Shown here piece by piece: positions 26,551 to 33,715 of a stretch of 64,000 nucleotides of DNA; within the stretch, counting starts at the first letter, position 1, and every line of letters begins with the position of its first letter. The DNA is from Thermococcus guaymasensis DSM 11113 (lineage in GTDB: Archaea; Methanobacteriota_B; Thermococci; Thermococcales; Thermococcaceae), in NCBI RefSeq assembly GCF_000816105.1, contig NZ_CP007140.1, forward strand, positions 1,514,388 to 1,578,387, given 5' to 3'. The position numbers were made by a program, and so were the translations under genes. The notes below the pieces were generated by a model. It was not told where the DNA came from. It saw only the letters and a program-made list of their open reading frames with translations, and did no database searches.

Positions 26551-27357
26551 ATGGCAATCGACGTTCTCAGCCAGAGCGCCGTAGAGATTGCCGAAAAGAT
26601 AAATTCTAGGGTAGTTCTTTTTTTAGAAGCCCCACCAAAAGAAATCGAGTCCCGGATACTCTCAAACACAGAACTGACTGTGGTGGTTATAGGCCCCGTC
26701 TTCGATGTCCGCAACAGACGCCTCATCAGGCTTAGCATTCCCCTAACGCTCGACAGGGAGAGCGTCCTCAACCTTGTTTCTGCATTTCTCCTTGAGCAGG
26801 GCCTCATAAAAGAGGGCGAATCGTTTGTCTACGTCTCAAGCTCCGAGATCGGTATCAGACCCGTTAAAAGGAACCTCTTTGCGGTCAATGGGTTCTTCTC
26901 CCAGTCCCGCTCCGTCGTCCAGAAGCTCCTTGAGATCGCCATTGAGCTGAGCATCGAGGGGAGGGAAGGCCACCCGATCGGCACAATCTTCGTCGTTGGA
27001 GATGTTAAAAACGTCATGAAGCACTCCCACAGCATGCTGCCAAATCCCTTCAAGGGGCACAAGATAAACGTCCTCGACAGGAACAGCAAGGAGATCATCA
27101 AGGAGTTCGCCCAGCTCGATGGAGCTTTCATAGTGAGCTCCCGGGGGAGGATCCTGGCGGCGGGAGTTTACCTTGAGGTTGACCCGAAGAGCCTTGATCT
27201 CAGGCTTCCGCCCGGTCTGGGAAGCAGGCACATAGCCGCGGCGGGTATAACCAAACTGACCAAGGCAACGGCGATAAGCCTATCTGAGAGCGGGACGATA
27301 AGGATCTTCAAGAACGGGATGATGCTCCTCGAGTACAACCCGAGGATGAAGTATTGA
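26551..27357 (+). CDS. dacZ: Diadenylate cyclase (archaeal DacZ type)
   Basis: The protein has 268 residues. The N-terminal 105 residues form an alpha/beta domain specific to archaeal enzymes. The C-terminal DisA_N domain has DGA at 190-192 (QLDGAFIVSSRG) and GSRH at 224-227, the motif pair that binds ATP and metal. It condenses two ATP to cyclic di-AMP, a second messenger linked to osmotic and potassium control. A TATA-like CTTAAATAA at about 26509-26517 drives it alone. Confidence 0.9.
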   Translation: MAIDVLSQSAVEIAEKINSRVVLFLEAPPKEIESRILSNTELTVVVIGPVFDVRNRRLIRLSIPLTLDRESVLNLVSAFLLEQGLIKEGESFVYVSSSEIGIRPVKRNLFAVNGFFSQSRSVVQKLLEIAIELSIEGREGHPIGTIFVVGDVKNVMKHSHSMLPNPFKGHKINVLDRNSKEIIKEFAQLDGAFIVSSRGRILAAGVYLEVDPKSLDLRLPPGLGSRHIAAAGITKLTKATAISLSESGTIRIFKNGMMLLEYNPRMKY

Positions 27358-27439
27358 CTAAAGAAAGAAAATTAAAATCGCCAGATCAGCTTCCACTCCC
27401 CGGCGAGCTCCACGCTAAACTTTCGTTCAGCTTCCTTCT

Positions 27440-27458
27440 GGGTGTTATATAAACACCC
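27440..27458. repeat. Inverted repeat enclosing a TATA sequence
   Basis: GGGTGTT and AACACCC arms (7 bp, perfect) flank ATATA. The element lies in a 176-base gap that has no supported gene. It could be a promoter with built-in dyad or a short hairpin; on the minus strand an open but start-less frame runs through it to a TAA near 27376. Confidence 0.5.
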
Positions 27459-27533
27459 GCAAGTGGCATCGACCCTGAGATGGGGACCAACACAAAGGGC
27501 CAGGGGGGATGTTCCAATTTCCTATCCCTACGT

Positions 27534-28421
27534 TTACCTTCCTATGAATCTTTCAGGATTGGCAAGCTTGTACCAAGCCCAGAATATTTTGAGATATTTT
27601 TCATTGACCTCTTTCGGATTGCTTGAATGGTGATAGTCCCAACTCCACCAATTGGCCAAGTAAAGGAGGGGCGGTTTAAAGAGGGACTCCGCATAGGGGT
27701 CTTTCTCAAGTTCTGCACTCAGGTTTGTAAGCAACGAGGCGCTCTTCTTGGGGGTATAGTCAGACAGAAAAGGTTCCACAAGGGACTCATTGTATATTGC
27801 CCGGTAAATAAAATGCTTGAGGAGAACCCTAACATCAACAATCCACGAATTCGAGAAAGGATACCCGTAGGTTTTGTAAGTGAAATTCCTGAAGGCCAAA
27901 CTGAGGTTTGAGATGTCATCAAAAGAGAAAGACGGTTCACCGTACACTTCAAGGGCCTTTTTTCTGTACGCCTCAAAATTCTCCAGGCGGTTCTCCATTA
28001 AACAAATTCTCTCCGCAAATGGGGAGAGCTGGCCTGCTGTAAGAGTTCTCATCCTTTCGTTAAGATCTGCCAGAAGCAGGACACCAATCAGATCCTTGTT
28101 AGAGGTCGCATTAACTGACAGGTTTTTGTACATCTGGAGGATGATTCTTGCTTTTTCGTTAAGGATAAGGAAGCCCTCGTTGCTACTTAAGTTGCAGCTG
28201 TAGTTTTTCAGATCGAGCTTTTTCCATAGGTACTCGCCTTCAATCCCCTCATCCCACTCGTGGTAGCTGTTATATCCGGCTATTATGGATTCAAATGGGC
28301 TTTCATTTTCATCTTGAGGGACTTCAGACGTCCTATGGCTGTCTTTGAGTATTCCCACAACTGCATATGTACCAACTAGGAGCAGGATTATGAGTGAAAT
28401 ATAGATGTGAGCCTTCTTCAT
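27534..28421 (-). CDS. Exported or membrane-anchored hypothetical protein
   Basis: The protein has 295 residues from the ATG at 28421. It begins MKKAHIYISLIILLLVGTYAVVG, a signal anchor, and is followed by a helical, aromatic-rich extracytoplasmic domain with several N-glycosylation sequons (NESP, NLSV, NATS, NLSL, NFTY, NESL, NLSA). A 15-codon extension to 28466 is open. It is AT-richer than its surroundings and I recognise no family. Its location outside the cell is inferred. Confidence 0.6.
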   Translation of the reverse strand: MKKAHIYISLIILLLVGTYAVVGILKDSHRTSEVPQDENESPFESIIAGYNSYHEWDEGIEGEYLWKKLDLKNYSCNLSSNEGFLILNEKARIILQMYKNLSVNATSNKDLIGVLLLADLNERMRTLTAGQLSPFAERICLMENRLENFEAYRKKALEVYGEPSFSFDDISNLSLAFRNFTYKTYGYPFSNSWIVDVRVLLKHFIYRAIYNESLVEPFLSDYTPKKSASLLTNLSAELEKDPYAESLFKPPLLYLANWWSWDYHHSSNPKEVNEKYLKIFWAWYKLANPERFIGR

Positions 28422-28600
28422 GACGAATCCCTCATCCTGTGATTTATACAATTCGGGGGTTCTCATTCTTGACCTAATACATACTGCACAAAGAAGTATA
28501 TAACTTTTATGGCATTAGTTGACATAGTGATGTGCATTTGAAAGATAAAACTCAAAAGAGCAGTAATACAAACAGCACAAAAACAAAGAGGTAGAAAAGT
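28422..28600. other. Two AT-rich stretches flanking the exported-protein promoter
   Basis: On the minus strand, AGTTATATAC at about 28497-28505 is a likely TATA box for the exported-protein gene. Bases 28520-28600 hold nothing I can name apart from A-rich sequence following the nucleotidylyltransferase stop. Confidence 0.45.
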
Positions 28601-29842
28601 TCAGAACAGCCACTGGTTCTCAATGCACTCGTCGCACGGCGGCTTCTCGCCGGCTATTGCCTTGAACTTCTTGTAGATGCACTCAGGAAGGCCGAGCGGA
28701 CAGCGGTCGGGGTACTGGCCGGGCCTGACCTTCGTCGGGTCGAGCTTTATCTTGATGTAAGCCTCATACTCCTCGACCTTCTTCCAGGGCAGGACTTTGG
28801 CGCCGTAGATGACGAGCCCGTCGTAAATCTTGGCGTAGTCTCCGATAACGGCGTTCTCCTTTATAATTACCTCTTTGCCGACGACAACTCCTTCGCCGAG
28901 GATCGCGTCCTTGAGCTCTGCCCTCTCCCGTATTATGTCGTTCCCGAGGAGAACGGAGCGCTTGATGTAGGCCTTGTCCTCTATCACGGTGTTCGGCCCG
29001 ATGTAGGAGTACGCCTTTATTTTGACGCCGTGGCCCATCTTAACTCCTTCGTCTATGTAAGCTGGCCCCTGGATCTCAACGTCCTCCGGAACCTCGGCAG
29101 TCTCGGCGATGTAGAAGTAGCCATTCTCCCTCGCCATCTCATCGAGCGCAATCTGGTGGGCGTAGAAGAAGTCCTCTGGCGTTCCGAGGTCAACCCAGTA
29201 TGTTCCCTTCGGCATCTTGTAAGCGTAAACCTGGCCGCGCTCGACGAACCTCGGAAGGACTTCGCGCTCGAAGTAGACCTCCTTCCCCTTGGGAATTTCC
29301 TCAAGTACCTTCTTGTTGACGACGTAGATTCCCGCATCAACGAGGTTGCTCCTCGGCCTCTTAGGCTTCTCTTCAAAGTGGAGCACCTTTCCACTCTCGT
29401 CCATCTCAAGGACTCCAAAGCGCTCTGGGTCATAGACCTTGGTCGCCGCGACCGTTATAAGGCCCTCGTTCTCGCGGTGGGCCTTTATGAGCTCGCGGTA
29501 GTCGAAGTTCGTGAAGACGTCCCCGTAAATCACGAGGAAGTCATCACTAACGTACTCCTCAACGTTCTTCAGCGCACCCCCTGTCTCGAGTGGCATCGGA
29601 TCGTTTACGAAGCGTATCTCTTTGGGATAATCTGGCATCTTTTCGTCTATGAACTCCCTTATCTCGCCCCTCATGTAGTGGACTGAGAGAATGACCTCGT
29701 CGATCTCCTCAACCTTCTCAAGGGCATCGAGGATGTACTGGAGGTTAGGCTTTCCAAGAACAGGGATCATTGGCTTGGGCCTCGTTGATGAGAGTGGCCT
29801 GAGCCTCGTTCCAAAACCGCCTGCAAGGATGACAGCTTTCAT
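28601..29842 (-). CDS. Sugar-1-phosphate nucleotidylyltransferase, bifunctional GlmU-like
   Basis: The protein has 413 residues. The N-terminal nucleotidyltransferase domain begins MKAVILAGGFGTRLRPLS and has the RPKPMIPV lysine motif, VIYGDVF metal site and VDAGIYVV. From about residue 240 there is a left-handed beta helix of hexapeptide repeats. A tail with four cysteines (381, 388, 403, 406) looks like a small metal site. It makes an NDP-sugar; the sugar and nucleotide are not certain. The ATG at 29842 follows GGTGATAACC. Confidence 0.88.
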   Translation of the reverse strand: MKAVILAGGFGTRLRPLSSTRPKPMIPVLGKPNLQYILDALEKVEEIDEVILSVHYMRGEIREFIDEKMPDYPKEIRFVNDPMPLETGGALKNVEEYVSDDFLVIYGDVFTNFDYRELIKAHRENEGLITVAATKVYDPERFGVLEMDESGKVLHFEEKPKRPRSNLVDAGIYVVNKKVLEEIPKGKEVYFEREVLPRFVERGQVYAYKMPKGTYWVDLGTPEDFFYAHQIALDEMARENGYFYIAETAEVPEDVEIQGPAYIDEGVKMGHGVKIKAYSYIGPNTVIEDKAYIKRSVLLGNDIIRERAELKDAILGEGVVVGKEVIIKENAVIGDYAKIYDGLVIYGAKVLPWKKVEEYEAYIKIKLDPTKVRPGQYPDRCPLGLPECIYKKFKAIAGEKPPCDECIENQWLF

Positions 29843-29877
29843 GGTTATCACCGGTTATAGATACCACCCGGTGGCTT

Positions 29878-29903
29878 ATATATTTTACGGCCATAAAATA
29901 TAT
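29878..29903. promoter_or_regulatory. Palindromic double TATA element
   Basis: ATATATTTTA and its exact complement TAAAATATAT flank a 6-base GC core (CGGCCA). The left arm, read on the minus strand, is correctly placed as the TATA box of the nucleotidylyltransferase gene; read on the plus strand it could also serve a small divergent frame at 29917. Confidence 0.55.
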
Positions 29904-29916
29904 CACCCTCAGGGAG

Positions 29917-30006
29917 ATGTATATCAGAAATCAAAGCCAGCAAAGATTTGACGTGAAAACCCAAAAGATGGCAACCCGGGAGCAGTATGCGGCGTTTTTG
30001 GAGTGA
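29917..30006 (+). CDS. Possible 29-residue small ORF
   Basis: The frame begins MYIRNQSQQRF and ends REQYAAFLE, then TGA. A purine-rich AGGGAG directly precedes the ATG, and a TATA sequence at about 29877-29883 would give a near-leaderless transcript. No homologue is known to me. It could be chance, but it is the only frame in the 220-base gap. Confidence 0.25.
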   Translation: MYIRNQSQQRFDVKTQKMATREQYAAFLE

Positions 30007-30071
30007 AGAGCATCGGCCTAATCGATCTAATTAGAATTGTGAAAAATGGCAAAAATTGAATTAAATCTCTG

Positions 30072-30326
30072 TCACTCCCCCTGCACCTTGAAGCTCGGCT
30101 TAAACACCTTCACCCTCGGCACGAGGCACTTCCCGTAGCAGATTTTCCTGAGCGGGCAGGTTTCGCAGGACGGCCCCTGCTCAATCTCCTCGATGTAGCC
30201 GAGACTTTTAAGGAGCTCAATGATTCCCTCGACTTCCTCAACGGTAATCCCGAGCTCCCTCGCGATGTCCCCCGGAAACCGCTTGCCCTCTTTGATGAGC
30301 CTCAGCACTTCCTCCATCTTGCCCAT
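30072..30326 (-). CDS. FeoC-like winged-helix Fe-S protein
   Basis: The protein has 84 residues. The N-terminal half is a winged helix (RFPGDIARELGITVEEVEGIIELL). The C-terminal half has Cys54, Cys57, Cys63 and Cys67 in a C-x2-C-x5-C-x3-C pattern, as expected for an iron-sulfur cluster. It is the last gene of the feo operon, starting 3 bases after the feoB stop. By position and fold it is a FeoC-type accessory or regulator sensing iron or redox; that role is inferred. Confidence 0.82.
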   Translation of the reverse strand: MGKMEEVLRLIKEGKRFPGDIARELGITVEEVEGIIELLKSLGYIEEIEQGPSCETCPLRKICYGKCLVPRVKVFKPSFKVQGE

Positions 30327-30328
30327 TT

Positions 30329-32317
30329 TCACAACCCCAGTGCCGTTCCAACGTGCCAGATTATAATCCCCACGAGGGAAGCGACTGTTATCATGTACAC
30401 CGTGACCGCGAGCGCCCACTTCCAGTTGCTCTCGGCCCTTATGGCACCGATGGTGGCTATGCACGGTATGTAGAGCGTGGTAACGATGGCCAAGACGAAG
30501 CCCTGGAGCGGGCTCATGGCGGACATCATCGCCTCCCTTAGGGCGTCACCGCTCAGACCCCCGTAGAGGATGCTGTAGGTTGAGATGACGTTCTCCTTGG
30601 CGATTATTCCAAAGATTAAGCTAACTCCCGCCTTCCAATCGAGACCCATGAGGTTGAGATAGGGCGCGACGAGGTGGCCGAGTCTTTCGGCGTAGCTATT
30701 CCCCGTCCCCATCGGTACCGGGTAGTTGCTGAGGTACCATATGATTATCGAGCCAACGAGGATTACCGTCCCGGCTTTCTGGACGAACTCCTTGCTCCTC
30801 TCCCATGAGTGCAGGAGCAGGCTCTTCCAGCTGGGCAGGAGAAACTCTGGGAGCTCGATGACGAACGGGCTCTCCTCGCCCGGGACGAACCTGCTGACGA
30901 GCTTGGCGGAGAGTAGCGCCATCGCGAAGGAGAGCAGGTAAATGGCCAGCGCCACGAGCGCGTTCCCGCCAAAGAACGCCCCAACGAGGAAGCTGATGAC
31001 GCTCAAGCGGGCGGAGCAGGGAATGAACGGATTGACGAACATGGCAACGAGCCTGTCCTTCTCCTCGTCGAGCGTCCTCGTGGCCATCACCGCCGGGACG
31101 TTACAGCCGAGGCCGAGGATGAGGGGTATTATCGCTTTCCCGGGCAGGCCGAACTTCCTGAGGATACCCTCCATGAGAACCGCTACCCTCGCCATGTACC
31201 CGAGGTCTTCGAGGAAGGACAGCGCGAGGAACAGTAGGAAGACGAGCGGGAAGAAGCTCAGCACCGCGCCGACACCGCCGATGATTCCGTCCACAAGGAG
31301 ACCGCGGAGGGTCTCGTTTGCTATGTGTGGCCCGAGCCACTCCCCGAACCTGCTGAAGGCGTCGTCGAGAATCCCCTGGAGGGGCATTCCAAAGGCGAAG
31401 ACGAACTTGAAGACGAGGTAGAAGACGAAGGCCATCGCTATGAACCCGTAAACCGGGTGGACGAGGATTCTGTCGAGCTGGTCTGTGAGCGTCTCCTTCG
31501 CCTCGCCATAGCTCATGAACTCGTGGGTCAGGCTGTCGATGAACTCGTACTTCTGGCCGGCTATGATTAGGTCCATCGCCCGCCCGTAGCGCTCTTCGGC
31601 CTCGCCTATGTGGGTCATTATCTCCTTCAGCTTCTCCTCGCCGAGGTGTCTAAGAACGAGCTTCATGACCTCGTCGTCGCGCTGGAGGAGCTTTATCGCC
31701 AGCCAGCGGAGGGGATAGCGGTCGGCTAACTCGGTTCCCTTGAGGCACCGGGAGATGTGCTCGATTTCCCTCTCGACCTCTGGATCATAGCGCGGTAGAA
31801 CAGGGTTTGTCTTTATTTTACCATGCGCCATCTCCCAGATTTTCCCCTTGAGCTCTTCGATTCCGGTTCCTTCCTTCGCGTTGAGCGGGACGACCGGGAC
31901 GCCGAGGGCCTTTGACATTTTAACATGGTCTATCTTTATGCCCTTCTTCTCGGCCAGGTCAATCTTGTTGAGGGCTATGATTACGTTCTTCAGCCCCATC
32001 TCGAAGATTTCCATCGTGAGGTAGAGGTTCCTCAGAACGGAGGTGGCATCGATGACGTCCACGACGACATCGGGGTTCCCGTTGAGGAGGAAGTTCCTCG
32101 CCACGAGCTCGTCAACGGAGTGGGCGGTGAGGGAGTAAGTCCCGGGCAGGTCAACCACCAGGAAGCGCTCCCCGTTGTACTCGAAAACCCCCTCTTTCTT
32201 CTCGACTGTGACACCCGGCCAGTTGCCCACGTGCTGGCGCATTCCAGTCAGGTCGTTGAATATCGTAGTTTTCCCCACGTTCGGGTTCCCGGCCAGAGCA
32301 ACGACCCTCATTGCCAT
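30329..32317 (-). CDS. feoB: Ferrous iron transporter FeoB
   Basis: The protein has 662 residues. The N-terminal G domain has G1 GNPNVGKTT, G3 DLPGTYSL and G4 NKID, followed by a helical GDI domain to about residue 270. The membrane part has two Gate motifs, with conserved cysteines in LGLGCNVPAVMATRT and FIPCSARL. It imports Fe2+ at the cytoplasmic membrane. The start follows GGGGATAAC. The gene lies between feoA (10 bases upstream) and feoC. Confidence 0.96.
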   Translation of the reverse strand: MAMRVVALAGNPNVGKTTIFNDLTGMRQHVGNWPGVTVEKKEGVFEYNGERFLVVDLPGTYSLTAHSVDELVARNFLLNGNPDVVVDVIDATSVLRNLYLTMEIFEMGLKNVIIALNKIDLAEKKGIKIDHVKMSKALGVPVVPLNAKEGTGIEELKGKIWEMAHGKIKTNPVLPRYDPEVEREIEHISRCLKGTELADRYPLRWLAIKLLQRDDEVMKLVLRHLGEEKLKEIMTHIGEAEERYGRAMDLIIAGQKYEFIDSLTHEFMSYGEAKETLTDQLDRILVHPVYGFIAMAFVFYLVFKFVFAFGMPLQGILDDAFSRFGEWLGPHIANETLRGLLVDGIIGGVGAVLSFFPLVFLLFLALSFLEDLGYMARVAVLMEGILRKFGLPGKAIIPLILGLGCNVPAVMATRTLDEEKDRLVAMFVNPFIPCSARLSVISFLVGAFFGGNALVALAIYLLSFAMALLSAKLVSRFVPGEESPFVIELPEFLLPSWKSLLLHSWERSKEFVQKAGTVILVGSIIIWYLSNYPVPMGTGNSYAERLGHLVAPYLNLMGLDWKAGVSLIFGIIAKENVISTYSILYGGLSGDALREAMMSAMSPLQGFVLAIVTTLYIPCIATIGAIRAESNWKWALAVTVYMITVASLVGIIIWHVGTALGL

Positions 32318-32327
32318 TGTTATCCCC

Positions 32328-32555
32328 TTAGAGCTTTCTTACAAGAACCCTCGCAGCCATTCCTCTGCCCAGTGCAATCCTTGTCCCGCCGATTTCAACT
32401 ATGAGGGGGCCTCTGGGATAGTTCCCCAGAACCTTGACAACGGCCCCAGGGGCCAATCCCATTGCGTAGAGTCTACTCCTGAAGTTCGAGCCACCCCTCA
32501 GGTCGACCACAATTCCCCTCTCGTTTGGTGCCAATGAGAGTAAAGGCACAATCAT
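32328..32555 (-). CDS. feoA: Ferrous iron transport protein FeoA
   Basis: The protein has 75 residues from the ATG at 32555, which follows GGTGATGA. It has the SH3-like FeoA fold (LAPNERGIVVDLRGG, RLYAMGLAPGAVVKVLG, GPLIVEIGGTRIALGRGMAARVLV). It is a small cytosolic partner of FeoB and the first gene of the feo operon. A dyad operator starts 11 bases upstream of the ATG. Confidence 0.94.
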   Translation of the reverse strand: MIVPLLSLAPNERGIVVDLRGGSNFRSRLYAMGLAPGAVVKVLGNYPRGPLIVEIGGTRIALGRGMAARVLVRKL

Positions 32556-32566
32556 GTTCATCACCG

Positions 32567-32580
32567 TTAGGTTTTCCTAA
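32567..32580. promoter_or_regulatory. Dyad operator 1 of the feo operon
   Basis: TTAGG-TTTT-CCTAA is a perfect 5-bp inverted repeat. It overlaps the predicted transcription start of feoA. The half-site resembles DtxR/IdeR/MDR1-type iron-repressor sites, so iron-dependent repression is inferred. Confidence 0.7.
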
Positions 32581-32604
32581 TTCCACTTGATGTTGGCGAT
32601 GTCC

Positions 32605-32612
32605 TTAATAAA
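32605..32612 (-). promoter_or_regulatory. TATA box of the feo operon
   Basis: TTTATTAA on the minus strand, preceded by an AAAG BRE-like element, is 25 bases upstream of operator 1. It is flanked by the two operators. Confidence 0.6.
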
Positions 32613-32614
32613 TC

Positions 32615-32628
32615 TTTGGTGAGCCTAA
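32615..32628. promoter_or_regulatory. Dyad operator 2 of the feo operon
   Basis: TTTGG-TGAG-CCTAA differs from operator 1 at one base of the dyad. It covers the BRE just upstream of the TATA box, 48 bases from operator 1. Two sites on either side of the promoter suggest cooperative blocking of TBP/TFB. Confidence 0.6.
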
Positions 32629-32784
32629 CAAAACTTAGAGGTTCGAACTCGGGCTGAGAAGGTTGGAAAACCGCCCCTGATTTTCGCAGGCTCCAGAGTA
32701 TACAGGGCAAGAGGAAAAACGCTGGCTTATCGCCCACTTGGGGGTGTGCAGGCAATTAAAATTTTTACAGTTTTCTCCCGAAAG

Positions 32785-32814
32785 CCTCGCCGTTCACGGC
32801 GGGGAGGAGGTCAG
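32785..32814 (+). mobile_element. Solitary IS200/IS605-type right end (tnpB omega-RNA-like)
   Basis: A hairpin with arms CCTCGCCG and CGGCGGGG around TTCA is followed by AGGAGGTCAG. This hairpin-plus-GGAGGTCA tail is the usual 3' end of archaeal IS605-family elements, where it forms the scaffold of the TnpB guide RNA. No tnpA or tnpB frame is nearby. A near copy is at 61418-61447. The other 250 bases of this gap show nothing further. Confidence 0.6.
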
Positions 32815-32902
32815 AGGCTTTGGATTTGGAAAGTGGCGTATGTAGGCGAGAAGAAAGCCTTGAAGACATAGGCTTTTTAAGCCGTTATACCCACCTTTTT
32901 CC

Positions 32903-33715
32903 ATGATTGAAAGAGTCGTCGGGGAAATCAGGGACTTCGCGGAGAAGATAGGGCTCGCCGAGAAGAAAATCCTCGTCCTTTTCTCGGGAGGAAAAGACAG
33001 TTCTCTTGTCCTTTACCTGCTAAAAAAGGCGGGGTTAAACGTCTCTGCGCTCACGTTCTTCCACCGCTGGAGCTGGCGCGAGACACTAAGCTGGGCAATG
33101 AAGTTCACGAAAAGCCTTGGGGTTGAGCACTACCTCGTTGACATTACCGAGGGCCTGCTCCGGGAGGCCGTTGGCAGGAAGGGGCCCGTTTGCATTCACT
33201 GCAAGAAGGTGATGCTCTGGAACGCCAAATGGTTCGCCCTTAACAACGGCTTTGAGGTTCTGGCCAAAGGAGATAACGCCAACGACAAGATAATCGGGGC
33301 CCTGCTCGACCAGTGTGAAGGCGATATAAGGCTCTGCGGGATCCCGAGGATTGGACTTCCTATCCTCCGCCCCCTGATAAAGTACACGGCAGAGGAAGTT
33401 GAGAGGCTCGCGGATGAAGCCGGAATAAAACCGTACCGCATGTACGAGCACGCGAGAAGGAGGCAGTGGCGCGAGGGCTGTCCGCTCCAATACATAGATA
33501 AGGAAGAAACGATAAAACCCGAACTGATGGATCTCGCTTACAGGGTGAACTACGAGGTGAGCAAAATAGCGAGGAGACGGGAGGTAAGGGTTAGCGTCCG
33601 CGTCCCCAGCTTTGAGGTGATGGCCTGGAATCAAGAGGAGGAGATCCTCCGCGAGGTCGGTGAGGTTGTCAGGCGCTTTAGAGGTGGTTCCTATGCTCCC
33701 GCTGGGAAAGCTTAG
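32903..33715 (+). CDS. PP-loop ATPase, TtcA/TtuA-like sulfurtransferase candidate
   Basis: The protein has 270 residues. The PP-loop SGGKDSS is at 28-34. Cys97 and Cys100 (PVCIHCKK) plus Cys145 (LCGIPRIGLPILRPL) are placed as in TtcA/TtuA-type tRNA thiolases, where three cysteines hold a 4Fe-4S cluster. AKGDNANDK replaces the usual GHNxDD motif. It would adenylate a substrate, perhaps for thiolation; the substrate is unknown. The 3' end overlaps the AIR-synthase-like gene by 23 bases, so the two probably work together. Confidence 0.8.
   Translation: MIERVVGEIRDFAEKIGLAEKKILVLFSGGKDSSLVLYLLKKAGLNVSALTFFHRWSWRETLSWAMKFTKSLGVEHYLVDITEGLLREAVGRKGPVCIHCKKVMLWNAKWFALNNGFEVLAKGDNANDKIIGALLDQCEGDIRLCGIPRIGLPILRPLIKYTAEEVERLADEAGIKPYRMYEHARRRQWREGCPLQYIDKEETIKPELMDLAYRVNYEVSKIARRREVRVSVRVPSFEVMAWNQEEEILREVGEVVRRFRGGSYAPAGKA

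Noticed and set aside
29030-29686. 218-codon frame opposite the nucleotidylyltransferase
   Set aside because: Shadow of a well-supported gene; no promoter or ribosome site.
32634-32660. GGTTCGAACTC resembling a tRNA T arm next to the feo promoter
   Set aside because: Only three base pairs can form and no acceptor, anticodon or D arm is found around it; not enough for a tRNA fragment or attachment site.
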